The notes: generated from the letters alone by a model not told the origin. A stretch of DNA of 64,000 nucleotides from Paenibacillus sp. DMB5 (GCF_001517085.1 NZ_LRAC01000138.1:1-64000), one strand, 5' to 3'. Shown: positions 46,806-57,322, counted from the first letter of the stretch. Program-made: numbers and translations.

Positions 46806-48047
46806 ATGAAATCCAGGAATTTAGCCACAATATCGCTTGTTGTAATGGCATGCGGTTTTCTGATTACGCTGTTCTTGCCGGATACGATTCCTTTTGAGCT
46901 GCTCAGGGGCGGCTTTGAAGCCGGTCTTGTCGGCGGGATTGCCGACTGGTTTGCCGTGACGGCGCTGTTCCGGCATCCGCTGGGACTAAAAATTCCGCAT
47001 ACCTCACTACTGCTCAAAAACAGGAACAAAATCGTCCAGTCTCTAATCTCTGCGATGGAGAACGAGCTGCTGAATAAGGCGAGCATTGAAAACAAGCTGC
47101 GCGGCATCCGCATGGTTAAGCTTGCCGGCGGCCTGCTGACCAAATTTATGTCCAGAAAGAAAGTAAGGGCGGAAATTCTGGAGCAGCTGGGCACCTTTGT
47201 GCTGCGGCTGCCTGTAGAACAGGCGGTGCCCTATCTGCAGAAGACCGCTGCCGATTATATCCGTGAAGCAGAGCTGGGTGAGGCCGCAGACAAAATAGCC
47301 ACAAGGCTGATGAATGACGGCAAGGACATAGCTGCTCTGGATTATGCGCTCGAAGGCGTGTCCGGCTGGACCGGACGTCCGGAGACGCGGGCCATGCTGG
47401 GCAAGCTGGCCGGTGAGAAGCTGGCCGAAGTGAAGCTCGGCGGACTGAAGGGAATGGCCTTCCAGGCCTTTGTCGGCTTTGTGGATGCTGATATGCTGGG
47501 GGAAATGCTGCAGGGCATGATCCAGTCGGGAATCCGCGACTTCCGAGAAGCGGATAATCCGTACCGCGAGCAGATCATACGGGAGATCCGCGTGGCTCTG
47601 TTCCAGCTTGTAAATGACGAAACGAAGATTGCTGCTCTGAAGGAATGGGCAGAGGGCAGCGTGCAGGGGGATGAGGCGGCGGTCTTTCTGCAGAAGCAGC
47701 TGGAGGTTGTCCGCAGCAAGGCGGTTGCCATGCTGGATGAGGACCGGGTAGGCGGCGGCCGGAAGCTGTTTAGCCTGTACGCCCTGCTGGTCCGCCGTTT
47801 AAGCAAGGAGACGGATCTTATCCAGAGCTGGGAGGAGCGTATCCGCGCTTCACTGATTGCCCTGGTAGAGGCCAATCACTACCGTATTGGTGTTCTGGTC
47901 AAAGAAAACCTGGATCAGATGGACGATGACAGTCTTGTAGCGATGCTGGAGGAGAAGGTCGGCAAGGATCTGCAGTGGATCCGGGTGAATGGCGCAGTAT
48001 GCGGCTTCGTAGTAGGTCTGGTACTGACACTCATTCAGCTGATCTGA
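46806..48047 (+). CDS. DUF445 family membrane protein (YheB/YtaB-like)
   Basis: 413 residues. One N-terminal membrane helix (ATISLVVMACGFLITLFL) and one C-terminal (GFVVGLVLTLIQL) surround a long helical cytoplasmic or surface region. The N-terminal FELLRGGFEAGLVGGIADWFAVTALFRHPLG is the DUF445 hallmark. Function unknown. GGAGG lies 7 nt before the ATG. Monocistronic with its own terminator. Confidence 0.9.
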   Translation: MKSRNLATISLVVMACGFLITLFLPDTIPFELLRGGFEAGLVGGIADWFAVTALFRHPLGLKIPHTSLLLKNRNKIVQSLISAMENELLNKASIENKLRGIRMVKLAGGLLTKFMSRKKVRAEILEQLGTFVLRLPVEQAVPYLQKTAADYIREAELGEAADKIATRLMNDGKDIAALDYALEGVSGWTGRPETRAMLGKLAGEKLAEVKLGGLKGMAFQAFVGFVDADMLGEMLQGMIQSGIRDFREADNPYREQIIREIRVALFQLVNDETKIAALKEWAEGSVQGDEAAVFLQKQLEVVRSKAVAMLDEDRVGGGRKLFSLYALLVRRLSKETDLIQSWEERIRASLIALVEANHYRIGVLVKENLDQMDDDSLVAMLEEKVGKDLQWIRVNGAVCGFVVGLVLTLIQLI

Positions 48048-48065
48048 GCAGGATAACCGGTAAGC

Positions 48066-48127
48066 AAAGGGACAGCAGGTGCCTGACTGGCGGATGATCC
48101 GTCTCTCAGGCACTCTGCTGTCCCTTT
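48066..48127. terminator. Bidirectional terminator
   Basis: AAAGGGACAGCAG (48066-48078) pairs with CTGCTGTCCCTTT (48115-48127), with GTGCCTGA/TCAGGCAC inside. Between convergent genes. Confidence 0.9.
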
Positions 48128-48159
48128 TAACATAAATTCATATTCATTATTAGGGCAGG

Positions 48160-48485
48160 CTACAGCAGGTTTTTGCCGTTGCTGATCGTGAAGGCTTCCA
48201 TGACTGGCAGCACGAAAATTTTGCCGTCACCGAAGGAGCCTTGTTCCCCTGTTCTGGCCGTTCTCATAATAATGCTGATGACATCGTCCTTCTCTTCATC
48301 TTTAATGACGATCATCAGCATTTTTTGGAAATTTGATTGTAATAGTTGGTTCCGACCTGAATTCCTTTTTGTTTGCCGCGGCCAAGCAGATCCATCTTAC
48401 TAATGGAAGGGAAGCCGGCAAGCATCAGCTCAGCCATCACTTCATCTGCCTTCTCGGGTCTAATAATGGCCTTGATCATTAACAT
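48160..48485 (-). pseudogene. PII-family nitrogen regulator, one frameshift
   Basis: Start ATG 48485 with AAAGGG 9 nt upstream: MIKAIIRPEKADEVMAELML, then the T-loop region LLGRGKQKGIQVGTNYY. The frame breaks in the complement of the T6 run 48321-48326 (TCC AAA AAA TGC TGA); one more base rejoins ISKKMLMIVIKDEEKDDV, MRTARTGEQGSFGDGKIFVLPV and the end at 48160, 108 residues. PII proteins sense ATP/ADP and 2-oxoglutarate and control nitrogen uptake. The T-loop GRGKQKGI and the absence of amtB next door make it look closer to NifI-type PII than to GlnB (tentative). Confidence 0.83.
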
Positions 48486-48693
48486 AAGGATGCACCCTTT
48501 CTACAGCGAATAGTTTGTTGTAGGGGGTTGCCAGCATCTTGGTGGCGGTACAAGTTAACAGAGTATGTTATTGGCAACGCTTACAATAACAGTATAATGG
48601 CAGCTGCAGGCAACATCCTGCGAGAAGGGTCACAAAAACCTTTATACACATTGTCGCAAATCAGAGGAGCGTGCATTCAGGCAGACTCCCCTG

Positions 48694-49794
48694 TCAGCCA
48701 TGAAGAAGCGACTGATATAATGCCTCTAAACGGTACGCGGTATGACTCCATTCGAAAGTGCGCAGAGCATCGCTGCGGCCCTGCAGTCCGATCCTGGCTG
48801 CCAGCGCCGGATTACGGCCGAGCCGCAGCAGCAGTTTGGCAAAAGGCAGTGCTTCCCGGTATCTGCCGGCCAGATAGCCATTATGCCCTGAGCGGATAAT
48901 CTCCCGGATTCCCCCGATATCGGAAGCGATGACCGGGAGGCCTGAAGCCATCGCCTCCACATTAACCAGTCCGAACGATTCATGTCTCTGAGAGGGGCAG
49001 ACGAAGCAGTCGGCAGCCTGATACAGGCCGTGAATCTGTTCATGGGCAATCCTGCCGGGGAAGGATACGGATACGCCCAGTCTTCTGGCAAGAAGCTTCA
49101 GCTGGCGGATATACGCCGGCTTGCCCTGCCCGGCCACAACCAGATGGGCAGGCATGCGTTTGTTCACATGATACATTGCCCGGATGAGCACCGGCACTCC
49201 TTTGCGGGGGATGACTCTGCCTGCGAACAGCACGGTAAATACCTGTGGCAGCCGGTACTGCCGGCGCAGCCGCTGACGCTCCTGCGGCTCCGCCGGTGTG
49301 AACCGGGAGAGATCCGCTCCCAATGGAATAACACTCAGCTTCCTGTGTAACCCGGGAAAGCGCTTCGACAGCCTCTCCAGCAGGGAGCGGCTGTTCACCG
49401 CAATGCCGTCAGCGCGGGCAAGGCTGCGTGCTATTCTGCGCTCAGCCGGAACAAAGGTCAGGGAATGAAGATATAGCAGGACCGGGGTACCGGGGTGCCG
49501 CTCTTTTACAGCGGCCATAAGCAGGGGACGGTTATCGACCTGGATGATATCGAATGACTCCTCTTCCAGGAATTTGAGTACGGAAGCCTGATAGAGACGC
49601 GGAGTGCCGGAGGACAGGCGGATAATCCGCACCTCTTCCAGCTCTGCGGAGTCCGGAAGCTGGGCCGTTGTCCGGCTGACTACAGTTACACGGTGTCTCC
49701 CGGCCAGACGCCTGGCTATGGCCCAGATGCAGATTTCTACAGAGCCGTCCCCCGGCAGCGGGAACTGCTCCGGTGCAATGATACAGATATGCAT
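48694..49794 (-). CDS. GT4-family glycosyltransferase, CotSA-like
   Basis: 366 residues. N-terminal MHICIIAPEQFPLPGDGSVEI, hinge VNSRSLLERL, and the GT4 motifs VLFAGRVIPRKGVPVLIRAM and HESFGLVNVEAMASGLPVIASD (E-x7-E). It resembles spore-coat protein CotSA of Bacillus, which glycosylates coat components, but a lipopolysaccharide-like surface target is possible. GGAGGAGGC lies 6-9 nt before the ATG. Monocistronic. Confidence 0.85.
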   Translation of the reverse strand: MHICIIAPEQFPLPGDGSVEICIWAIARRLAGRHRVTVVSRTTAQLPDSAELEEVRIIRLSSGTPRLYQASVLKFLEEESFDIIQVDNRPLLMAAVKERHPGTPVLLYLHSLTFVPAERRIARSLARADGIAVNSRSLLERLSKRFPGLHRKLSVIPLGADLSRFTPAEPQERQRLRRQYRLPQVFTVLFAGRVIPRKGVPVLIRAMYHVNKRMPAHLVVAGQGKPAYIRQLKLLARRLGVSVSFPGRIAHEQIHGLYQAADCFVCPSQRHESFGLVNVEAMASGLPVIASDIGGIREIIRSGHNGYLAGRYREALPFAKLLLRLGRNPALAARIGLQGRSDALRTFEWSHTAYRLEALYQSLLHG

Positions 49795-49879
49795 AGATCA
49801 AGCCTCCTCCGGCCGGCTTTTATAAGAGCTCTCTACCACCATATGCACTCTGGCAGGCTGAAGACACCCTTATGGCCAT

Positions 49880-50698
49880 TCAGGAGCTGATCAGCTTGAA
49901 AGTTGCTGCAATAACGGCGGCAACCTTTTGTTCCAGCTCAATGATCTTCTGTTTGCTTACAGCGATCTGCTTGTAGCCTGAAACAAGCGAGCTAAGGGAC
50001 TGCCCGGCCAGGGCCGGATTCTGCTTGCGGATGGCTGTCTTGAAGCTGCTGAAGTCAGCGGTGATCCGCTTGTTAAGCGCAGCGGCGGCGCTTTTCTGGG
50101 ATTTAATGGAGGCCTGGGGGCTTTCGATACCCGAAAGGGTGTTGCGGGCGGCGGTCATCTTACGGGTACGCGCCTCCTTGGCGGCCTTCAGCACCGCTTC
50201 CTTGTCCCTGATATCCTGGCGGGCAATCTGGACAGTGATTTTCATAGCATCAGCCTGAGCCTTGAGAACAGCGTTCAGTGTCTTGTCCTTCAGCCCTTTA
50301 ACCAGTGTAATCCGGCTGTTCAGGGCGCTGTACTGGTCAAAAAGAGGCTTGTAACGCTCCTTGGCGCTGGTGACGGTTGCAGTAAGCTTGGTTACGGCAG
50401 CCTGGTCAATCGCCGTAATTTGCTTGCGGACCAAAATCAGGGCCTGGGCATTGGCTTCATGCAGGACGCGGATCTGTTCTTCCCTGCTGTCATATTGTGC
50501 CGTCAGGACGGTCAGCTCGCTGTACTGGCTCTTCAGCCGGCTCCGGTCCTGGACAGCGGCGGTTGCCGCAGTCAGATCAAAGGCCGCCTGAATGGACGGG
50601 GTTAGTACAACGGCCGCTGCGGCTGCCGTACCGGCTGACGAGAATAAGGGCATCAGCAGAATGACTACGGCGGTAAAGGCTTGGACAAGCTTGTTCAC
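49880..50698 (-). CDS. Secreted helical coiled-coil protein
   Basis: 272 residues from GTG 50698, AGGAGG 6 nt upstream (an upstream ATG at 50761 lies in the terminator hairpin and is rejected). Signal peptide VQAFTAVVILLMPLFSSAGTAAAA, then a long Ala/Lys-rich helical segment with heptad character (e.g. VTSAKERYKPLFDQYSALNSR). No family recognised. A terminator-like hairpin precedes the start, so expression may be attenuated. Function unknown; similar proteins occur in the Paenibacillus cell envelope. Confidence 0.72.
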   Translation of the reverse strand: MNKLVQAFTAVVILLMPLFSSAGTAAAAAVVLTPSIQAAFDLTAATAAVQDRSRLKSQYSELTVLTAQYDSREEQIRVLHEANAQALILVRKQITAIDQAAVTKLTATVTSAKERYKPLFDQYSALNSRITLVKGLKDKTLNAVLKAQADAMKITVQIARQDIRDKEAVLKAAKEARTRKMTAARNTLSGIESPQASIKSQKSAAAALNKRITADFSSFKTAIRKQNPALAGQSLSSLVSGYKQIAVSKQKIIELEQKVAAVIAATFKLISS

Positions 50699-50735
50699 TT
50701 TATTCCTCCTCCTGATATCACTGTTAACCGGCATA

Positions 50736-50784
50736 ACAAAAAGCACCCGCAGTAAAGGCAAATAAGCCTTTATTACGGGTGCTT
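50736..50784 (-). terminator. Terminator hairpin in the leader of the secreted-protein gene
   Basis: On the minus strand AGCACCCG (50783-50776) pairs with CGGGTGCT (50749-50742), with an inner TAAAGGC/GCCTTTA stem, then TTTTTG. It precedes the start by about 40 nt; a weak promoter (TTGACG at 50851-50846, 17 nt, TAAAGT) lies upstream. Possible transcription attenuator of unknown trigger. Confidence 0.6.
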
Positions 50785-50985
50785 CCGGCGTAACAGGTCA
50801 GTTTAATATATTATTAATCCAAACTTTAGTGGAATTACAGGGCACCGTCAATATTTTAAATTCGGTATTTATATCCTGTACCGGTGCTATACATTTCTTC
50901 CGTTGTTCACTTGTCGTATACTGTAGAAAGAGTTAACAGAGAGTCTGCATAGGAGCCGGCTCGTGATGAAGGAGGCCCTGAATAG

Positions 50986-53900
50986 ATGGATTACTTGGCA
51001 GAGAATCACAGTATTCTGGATCAGGCATTCATGATGTCCCCGGTAGGAATGGCTGTGTGGGCCATAGAGGCGGAAAAATGGATCAAGGTCAATTCCGCAT
51101 TATGCGATATTTTGGGCTGCAATGAAGCTGATTTTCTTCACAACAAAGTGTGCGGGAGCCTGATTGCACGCCGGCGGAGCAGGAGGGGCTGTCATTTAAA
51201 GAAACTGTAAATCCGCGCTCTCTCGCGCCGGGGGCCTCTTCTGTAAAGGAACTGAAATTCTACAGCCGTGCAGGCCGTCCCTTATGGCTGTCCCTTACCT
51301 TTGTACGTCCTGAAATCGGACAGGACTCCCCGCATATTATCGTATATGCAGCGGATATAACAGACCGGAAAATTGCGGACCAGCTCACCGTTGACAGCCG
51401 TGATTTATACGATTTATTTATAAAAGACGACCAAAGCATGATTTCCTTCTCCCAGCCTGATGGCGTCCTGAGCTTTATTTCCCCCTCTTCGCTGAAGCTT
51501 ATCGGCTACAAGCCGGAGGAGATCATCGGCAGGAACCGTCTGGAATTCTACCATCCCGATGATAGCAGGAACATAAATTTGGCGGACGGGCTGCTGGAAA
51601 ATGACACATATGTCCGCCGTCTGCGCCATAAGGACGGGCACTATATCTGGTTTGAAACGTCGTTTCATGCGGTCCGGAATGAAAAAAATGAAATTACCAG
51701 AATTATGGGCATCGGCCGGAACGTGACCAGCCGCAAACAGAATGAAGAGGCTCTGGCTGCCGCACAGAGAGTTGCCCGGATCGGCTCCTGGAGCTGGGAT
51801 CTGGTGAAGGGAAAGCTGTCCTTCTCGGAAGAGCTGCAGCGGATGCTGCATATCAATGCAGGGAAGGATGGAATGGATCACCAGACGTTTCTCGAGCTGG
51901 TTCATCCTGATGATACCGGCTATCTCTATGATAATGTTGCCCAGGCGCTGGCCAAGGGAACATCCGGGGAGGCTGCTTACCGGCTGATTCTAAAGGATCA
52001 TAGTGAGCTTACGGTCAATATTCAATGGGATGTCATCCTTAATCCGGCCGGTGAGCCGATTCAGCTGATCGGCATGATGCAGGATATCACCGAACGCCAG
52101 CAGATGGAGCAGCAGCTTAGAGAGAGTGAGCGTAATTTCCGTCTGATGTCGGAGAATTCTCTGGATCTGATCTCGCGGCATGCGATCAAGGACGGCATCT
52201 TCCTGTACTGCTCTCCCGCCAGCCGCTCGCTGCTCGGCTATGAACCGGAGGAGATGATCGGCACCAGCGCCTACGACTACCTGCATCCCGATGATCTGGC
52301 GATGATGCAGCAAAAGATGGCAGAAAGCGTAAAGACTAAATTCATTCCGCCGATTTCCTTCCGGTACCGCCACAAAAACGGCAGCTATGTCTGGTTTGAG
52401 ACGAACAGCCGCTATATTTTTGATGAGCAGGGGCAGATCGCAGAGATCATTGCCGTAGGACGAGATATCACCGAGCGCAAGCAGTTTGAGTCCAAGCTTC
52501 AGGAGAACGAACAGCGCTACAAATCGCTGTTTGAATATAATCCTTCAGCGGTATACTCCATGAATCTTCAGGGCGAATATTTAACTGCAAATGCTATTCT
52601 TGAGGAGTTGTCCGGGTACTCCATGGAGGAGCTGATCGGCAATTATTACGGGCCGCTTGTGCATGAAAAGGATGTCCAAAAGACGAAGTACCATTTTGAG
52701 ATGGCCGTCCGGGGTGTGCCGCAAAGCTATGATCTGACGCTGATTCATAAATCAGGGCATCTGGTGGAGATCAATACAACCAACATTCCTATTATTGTTG
52801 ACGACAAAGTAGTCGGGGTCTTCGGCATTTCCCGCGATATTACAGAACGTACCCGTTATACCGAGCAGATTGAGAAGCTTAGCAATGACTATACGCTGAT
52901 TCTCAATGCGGTGTCCGAGGGCATTTTTGGGCTGGATACGGAAGGCAGAGTGACCTTTATCAATCCCGCCGGAGCGCATATGCTGGGCTTTGCCCATGGT
53001 GAAATTATGGGTCAGCCTTACCTCAGATATATTCAGCAGACGGCGCTGGACGGCAGCTACACGCGGCCTGAAGAATCTCCGCTGATGCAGGCTGTGCGGG
53101 CGGGAGAGTCGCTTCAGAGCAATGATGCGGTATTATGGCGGAAGGACGGGTCAAGCTTTTTGGCCGAGTATCAGGTAACCCCTTTGTTTGATAAAGGCGA
53201 GCGTATCGGAGCGGTTGTCGTCTTCCGTGATATTACCGATGAGCAGGAGATCATCCGCGCTAAGGAGTCGGCCGAAAAGGCTGATCAGGCCAAATCGGAA
53301 TTCCTCGCCATCATGAGCCATGAGCTGAGAACCCCGATGAACGGAATTATGGGCATGACCGACCTGCTTGCGGAAACAGAGCTGAATGAGGAGCAGCGCG
53401 GGTACGCTACGATTATCAGTGAGAGCAGTGCTTCACTCCTGTATATTCTGAATGAAATCCTGGATTTCAGCAAAATTGAAGCCGGGAAAATGACGCTTGT
53501 CCAGGAGCCGGTGAATCTGGAGTGGGTGATGGAAAGTGTAACGGAGCTCTTCCTGCCAAAGGCCCGGGAGAAAAATATTGAGCTGACCTGCCGGATCGCC
53601 CCGGACGTGCCTAAGCTGATTACCGGAGATGCAGACCGGCTGCGCCAGGTGTTGGTGAATCTGGTCAGCAATGCGGTCAAATTTACCGAGCAGGGATCTG
53701 TCGCTATTACCGTGGATACGGAATTCTGTCCCAGCCGGCACAGGATGACCCTGAAATTCAGCGTGCAGGACACTGGAATCGGTATTCCTCCGGAGAAGCA
53801 GTCCCTGTTATTCCAGTCCTTCTCCCAGCTGCATCCGGCCATAAACCGCAAATATGGCGGAACCGGGCTGGGCTTGTCGATCTGCAAGCGGCTTGTGGAG

Positions 53901-54521
53901 CTTATGGGAGGAGCTATTGCAGTGGACAGCAGGGAAGGGGAAGGCTCCAATTTTTATTTTACCCTGCCTATGCATGTTGATGCTGAGACGTATAAGGACT
54001 CCGGAGAGGCGGATAATGCAGAGCCCAAGGATCATGATTCGCTAAAAGCCGGAACTGCCGGCAGCGCCACATATGCATTGCCGGGGCCGGGGGAGACAAG
54101 CCTGGCCTCCGGGGACCAGGCGGAGGTGGAGCCCAAATACGGACCGCTGCGGATTCTGGTGGCCGAGGATCATCCGGTCAACCAGAGGCTCCTGCTGACC
54201 ATGCTCAAGAAACGCGGATATGCTGCCGATCTGGTGGCCGACGGCCGGCAGGCGCTGCATAACGTGATGCAGAAGCCGTACGATCTTGTGTTTATGGATG
54301 TGCAGATGCCTGTGATGAGCGGGCTTACCGCCGCAGCCCGGATCCGGGAGCAGCTTGCTCCGGACAGCCGTCCTTATCTGGTAGCTGTAACAGCTTTTAC
54401 CAGACCGGAGGACCGGGAGCGTTGCCTGGCTGTGGGCATGGAAGATTTCATCGGCAAGCCATTTCAGGCCTCGGATATTGAACGTGTGCTGCAGGCAAGG
54501 CAGGAGCGGATCGCATTATGA
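50986..54521 (+). pseudogene. Six-PAS hybrid histidine kinase with receiver, one frameshift
   Basis: ATG 50986 (AAGGAGG upstream) starts the first PAS domain (LDQAFMMSPVGMAVWAIEAE). The frame breaks at an A3 run (51145-51147); with four A it continues SVREPDCTPAEQEGL to 54521, about 1178 residues. Six PAS/PAC units follow one another (examples IGYKPEEIIGRNRLEFYHPDD, LGYEPEEMIGTSAYDYLHPDD, LSGYSMEELIGNYYGPL), with no membrane helix. Then HisKA (SHELRTPMNGIMGM, H about 779), ATPase (NLVSNAVKFTEQG, DTGIGIP, GGTGLGLSI), and a receiver (VFMDVQMPVMSG, D about 1105). It should respond to an internal redox, light or ligand signal. The stop overlaps the next start (ATGA). Confidence 0.87.
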
Positions 54522-55135
54522 GCAGGACACCACAGAGCCGGATCCTTGCAGCAGAACCATATACACAGTGGGAGCCGGGCGTTCATTCGCCCGGCTCTGC
54601 GTGCGGGCCGGCCACTCTGGCGGCTATGATGGAGTACTGGCATACGCGGCAGGGAGCGGACTTTATTCCCGGCAGCAAGCATTTTGGGACCAAAGCGGCA
54701 CATATAAATTACATATACAGCCGGCACAGCGGGAGGGCCTGGGGGATGAGCGTGCGCAGCTTCGTCCGGGCTGCTAACGGGTATATCCGTTCTGCTTCCG
54801 GGAAGGATGGGAATACAGGCCGGCAGCATCACGTAGCGGTATTCAATGATATGGACCGTTATAAAGCGGAGATAGATGCCGGCCGTCCCGTTGCGCTCAA
54901 ATTCGATAAATGGTTCAGCTTCCGCTGGCAGGGGAAATACGCCTATGACTATCACTGGGTGCTGGGAACTGGTTATGAGGAGCCTGCCGGCGGCTCAGGC
55001 CCTGTGCTGCTGGTGCAAGACAACGGCCTGAAGCTTAAGGACGGCGGCTACCGGCAGGGGCAGGAGCGGCGTATCCCCTATAATCCCAACCGGGCGGTTA
55101 TTACAATGGTGAGTTTGAATATTACCGGTTTTTAA
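54518..55135 (+). CDS. C39-like papain-fold peptidase, coupled to the hybrid kinase
   Basis: 205 residues from ATG 54518 in the kinase stop. Cys29 lies in GSACGPATLAAMMEYW, His146 in YDYHWVLGTGYE, and D168/N169 in LVQDNG, the Cys-His-Asn/Asp set of the C39-like family. No signal peptide or membrane helix is visible, so it is cytoplasmic. In other systems C39-like domains cut leader peptides or are inactive regulators. Translational coupling to the kinase suggests it takes part in, or is an effector of, that pathway. Confidence 0.78.
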   Translation: MSRTPQSRILAAEPYTQWEPGVHSPGSACGPATLAAMMEYWHTRQGADFIPGSKHFGTKAAHINYIYSRHSGRAWGMSVRSFVRAANGYIRSASGKDGNTGRQHHVAVFNDMDRYKAEIDAGRPVALKFDKWFSFRWQGKYAYDYHWVLGTGYEEPAGGSGPVLLVQDNGLKLKDGGYRQGQERRIPYNPNRAVITMVSLNITGF

Positions 55136-55261
55136 CCCTGCTGCTAATACAGCCGATATACGAAATAGAAATCCTTCTAAAAAATCCTGTACAAACGTTT
55201 GCGCAATTGGGATAATGACTCTATAATTCCAGTTATTAAAGGGTAAAGGAGACAGGTTGCC

Positions 55262-57220
55262 TTGTCCGTACAAAAAGAAATGAAAGAACCGATTCATTAT
55301 GGTGATCCGGCGGCCACCGGCGGAATATCCGTGTTTGACCAGGAGTTTGATAATCTCTTCAGCTATGACGGCAATGATCTAGGCCTGAGCTATACACCGC
55401 ATCATTCATCCTTCTGCTTATGGGCACCTACTGCCTTTGAAGCGGAGGTTGTGCTCTACTCTGCCTGGCAGGATGCCGAAGGTGAGCATTTGCCGATGAC
55501 CCGCGAAGTGCGCGGTACCTGGAGGCTGAATGTGCCCGGTGATCTGGAGGGCAAGTTTTATACTTACCGGGTGCGTGTCGGGGAGCAGTGGAACGAAGCG
55601 GCAGACCCCTATGCCCGGGCTGTAGGGGTTAACGGTGACCGGAGTGCCATTCTGGATATGTCAAAGACCAATCCTGCACGCTGGACGGAAGACAAGCCGC
55701 CGCTTGCCGATCCGGTCGATGCCGTTATTTATGAGCTGCATCTGCGTGACTTGTCGGTACATCCGGCAAGCGGTATTGCCCACAAAAGCCAATATCTCGG
55801 CCTGGCGGAGGAGGGTACCCGCGGTCCCGGCGGAATTGCCACCGGACTGGATCATATCGCCGGTCTCGGGGTAACGCATGTGCAGCTGCTGCCGATTTAT
55901 GATTATGCGACAGAGAGCGTTGATGAAACCCAGCTGGATCAGCCCCACTATAACTGGGGATACGATCCCAAAAATTATAATGCGCCTGAGGGCTCCTATG
56001 CCACTAATCCTTATGCGCCGGCTGTGCGTATCCGTGAACTGAAGACGATGATACAGGCGCTGCATGACCGCGGGCTGCGTGTCATAATGGATGTCGTCTA
56101 CAACCATGTATACGACGGCTTCCGTGTGAACTTCACGAAGCTGGTTCCCGGTTACTATCTGCGCTACAAGCCGGACGGCAGCCTGTCCAATGGCTCGGGC
56201 TGCGGAAATGATGTTGCCACCGAACGGCTGATGGTTTCGCGCTTTATCGTGGAATCCGTCTTGTATTGGGCGAAAGAATATCATATCGACGGCTTCCGCT
56301 TCGATCTGATGGGGCTGATGGATGTAGGGACGATGCAGGAAATCCGCCGCCGGCTGGACGACATGGACCCTTCGATTATGACGATCGGCGAGGGCTGGAT
56401 CATGGACACCGAGCTGGCACCCGAGAAGCTGGCCAGCCAGAGCAACGCGGATGTGCTGCCAGGTATCGGCCATTTCAATGACGGCTTCCGTGATGCGGTG
56501 AAGGGAAATATTTTCCGCTATGAGGAGCGGGGATTTGTCAGCGGCAAAGGCGGCCTGGAGCAGGCCGTCAAGACCGGCATTACCGGAGGCGTAGTCCATG
56601 GACAGGAAGCGGGGCAGTTTGCCGATGAGCCGCAGCAGTGTGTGAACTTTGTGGAGTGTCATGATAACCACACGCTCTGGGACAAAATTGTTTTGTCCAC
56701 CAAGGGGGAGAGCGATGCCGACAGGACAGCAATGCACCGTCTTGCATCAGCAATGGTGCTGACCAGTCAAGGGATCCCGTTCTTGCACGCCGGTCAGGAA
56801 TTTATGCGCACCAAGGACGGAGTCGAGAACAGCTATAAGTCGCCGGCTGAGGTCAACTGGATGGATTGGGAGCGCTGCGCTGCGCATACCGCTGATGTTG
56901 ATTACATGAAGCGGCTGATAGCGCTGCGCAAGGCGCACCCGGCCTTCCGTCTGCGCACCGCAGAGGAAATCCGGGCGTCACTGATGTTTGAGCAGGCGCC
57001 GGCCGGTACAGTGGCCTATACACTGCGCGGGCATGCCGGCGGAGATGCTGCAGAGCATCTGTATGTGCTCTATAATGCCAATCCGGACGGCGCTTCCCTG
57101 AAGCTGCCAGCCCTTGGCGAATGGGGCATTCTGTTCGGCGAAGAGCTGGCCCCGGGGCTTGCCGGCGGGAAGCTCACAGTCAAGGGAACAGGTATGGTTG
57201 TACTCGCTGTACAGCCGTAG
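55262..57220 (+). CDS. pulA: Type I pullulanase (GH13)
   Basis: 652 residues from TTG 55262, AAAGGAGA 9 nt upstream. CBM48-type N-terminal domain (LGLSYTPHHSSFCLWAPTAFEAEVVLY), then the GH13_14 hallmark HYNWGYDPKNYNAPEGSYAT. Catalytic residues are D348 (GFRFDLMG), E377 (TIGEGW) and D468 (VECHDNHTLWDK). No signal peptide, so it debranches glycogen or imported maltodextrin inside the cell by cutting alpha-1,6 bonds. Monocistronic, ending at a terminator. Confidence 0.95.
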   Translation: MSVQKEMKEPIHYGDPAATGGISVFDQEFDNLFSYDGNDLGLSYTPHHSSFCLWAPTAFEAEVVLYSAWQDAEGEHLPMTREVRGTWRLNVPGDLEGKFYTYRVRVGEQWNEAADPYARAVGVNGDRSAILDMSKTNPARWTEDKPPLADPVDAVIYELHLRDLSVHPASGIAHKSQYLGLAEEGTRGPGGIATGLDHIAGLGVTHVQLLPIYDYATESVDETQLDQPHYNWGYDPKNYNAPEGSYATNPYAPAVRIRELKTMIQALHDRGLRVIMDVVYNHVYDGFRVNFTKLVPGYYLRYKPDGSLSNGSGCGNDVATERLMVSRFIVESVLYWAKEYHIDGFRFDLMGLMDVGTMQEIRRRLDDMDPSIMTIGEGWIMDTELAPEKLASQSNADVLPGIGHFNDGFRDAVKGNIFRYEERGFVSGKGGLEQAVKTGITGGVVHGQEAGQFADEPQQCVNFVECHDNHTLWDKIVLSTKGESDADRTAMHRLASAMVLTSQGIPFLHAGQEFMRTKDGVENSYKSPAEVNWMDWERCAAHTADVDYMKRLIALRKAHPAFRLRTAEEIRASLMFEQAPAGTVAYTLRGHAGGDAAEHLYVLYNANPDGASLKLPALGEWGILFGEELAPGLAGGKLTVKGTGMVVLAVQP

Positions 57221-57251
57221 CTGTACATTCTACAAGCTCTGATAAATAAAC

Positions 57252-57293
57252 AACGGATGCTGCTCCTGAATAAGGAAGGGCATCCGTTTTTTT
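57252..57293 (+). terminator. Terminator after pullulanase
   Basis: AACGGATGC (57252-57260) pairs with GCATCCGTT (57280-57288), followed by T7. Confidence 0.88.
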
Positions 57294-57322
57294 GCCTTCA
57301 CAAGCCTATTTTATGGAAAAAG

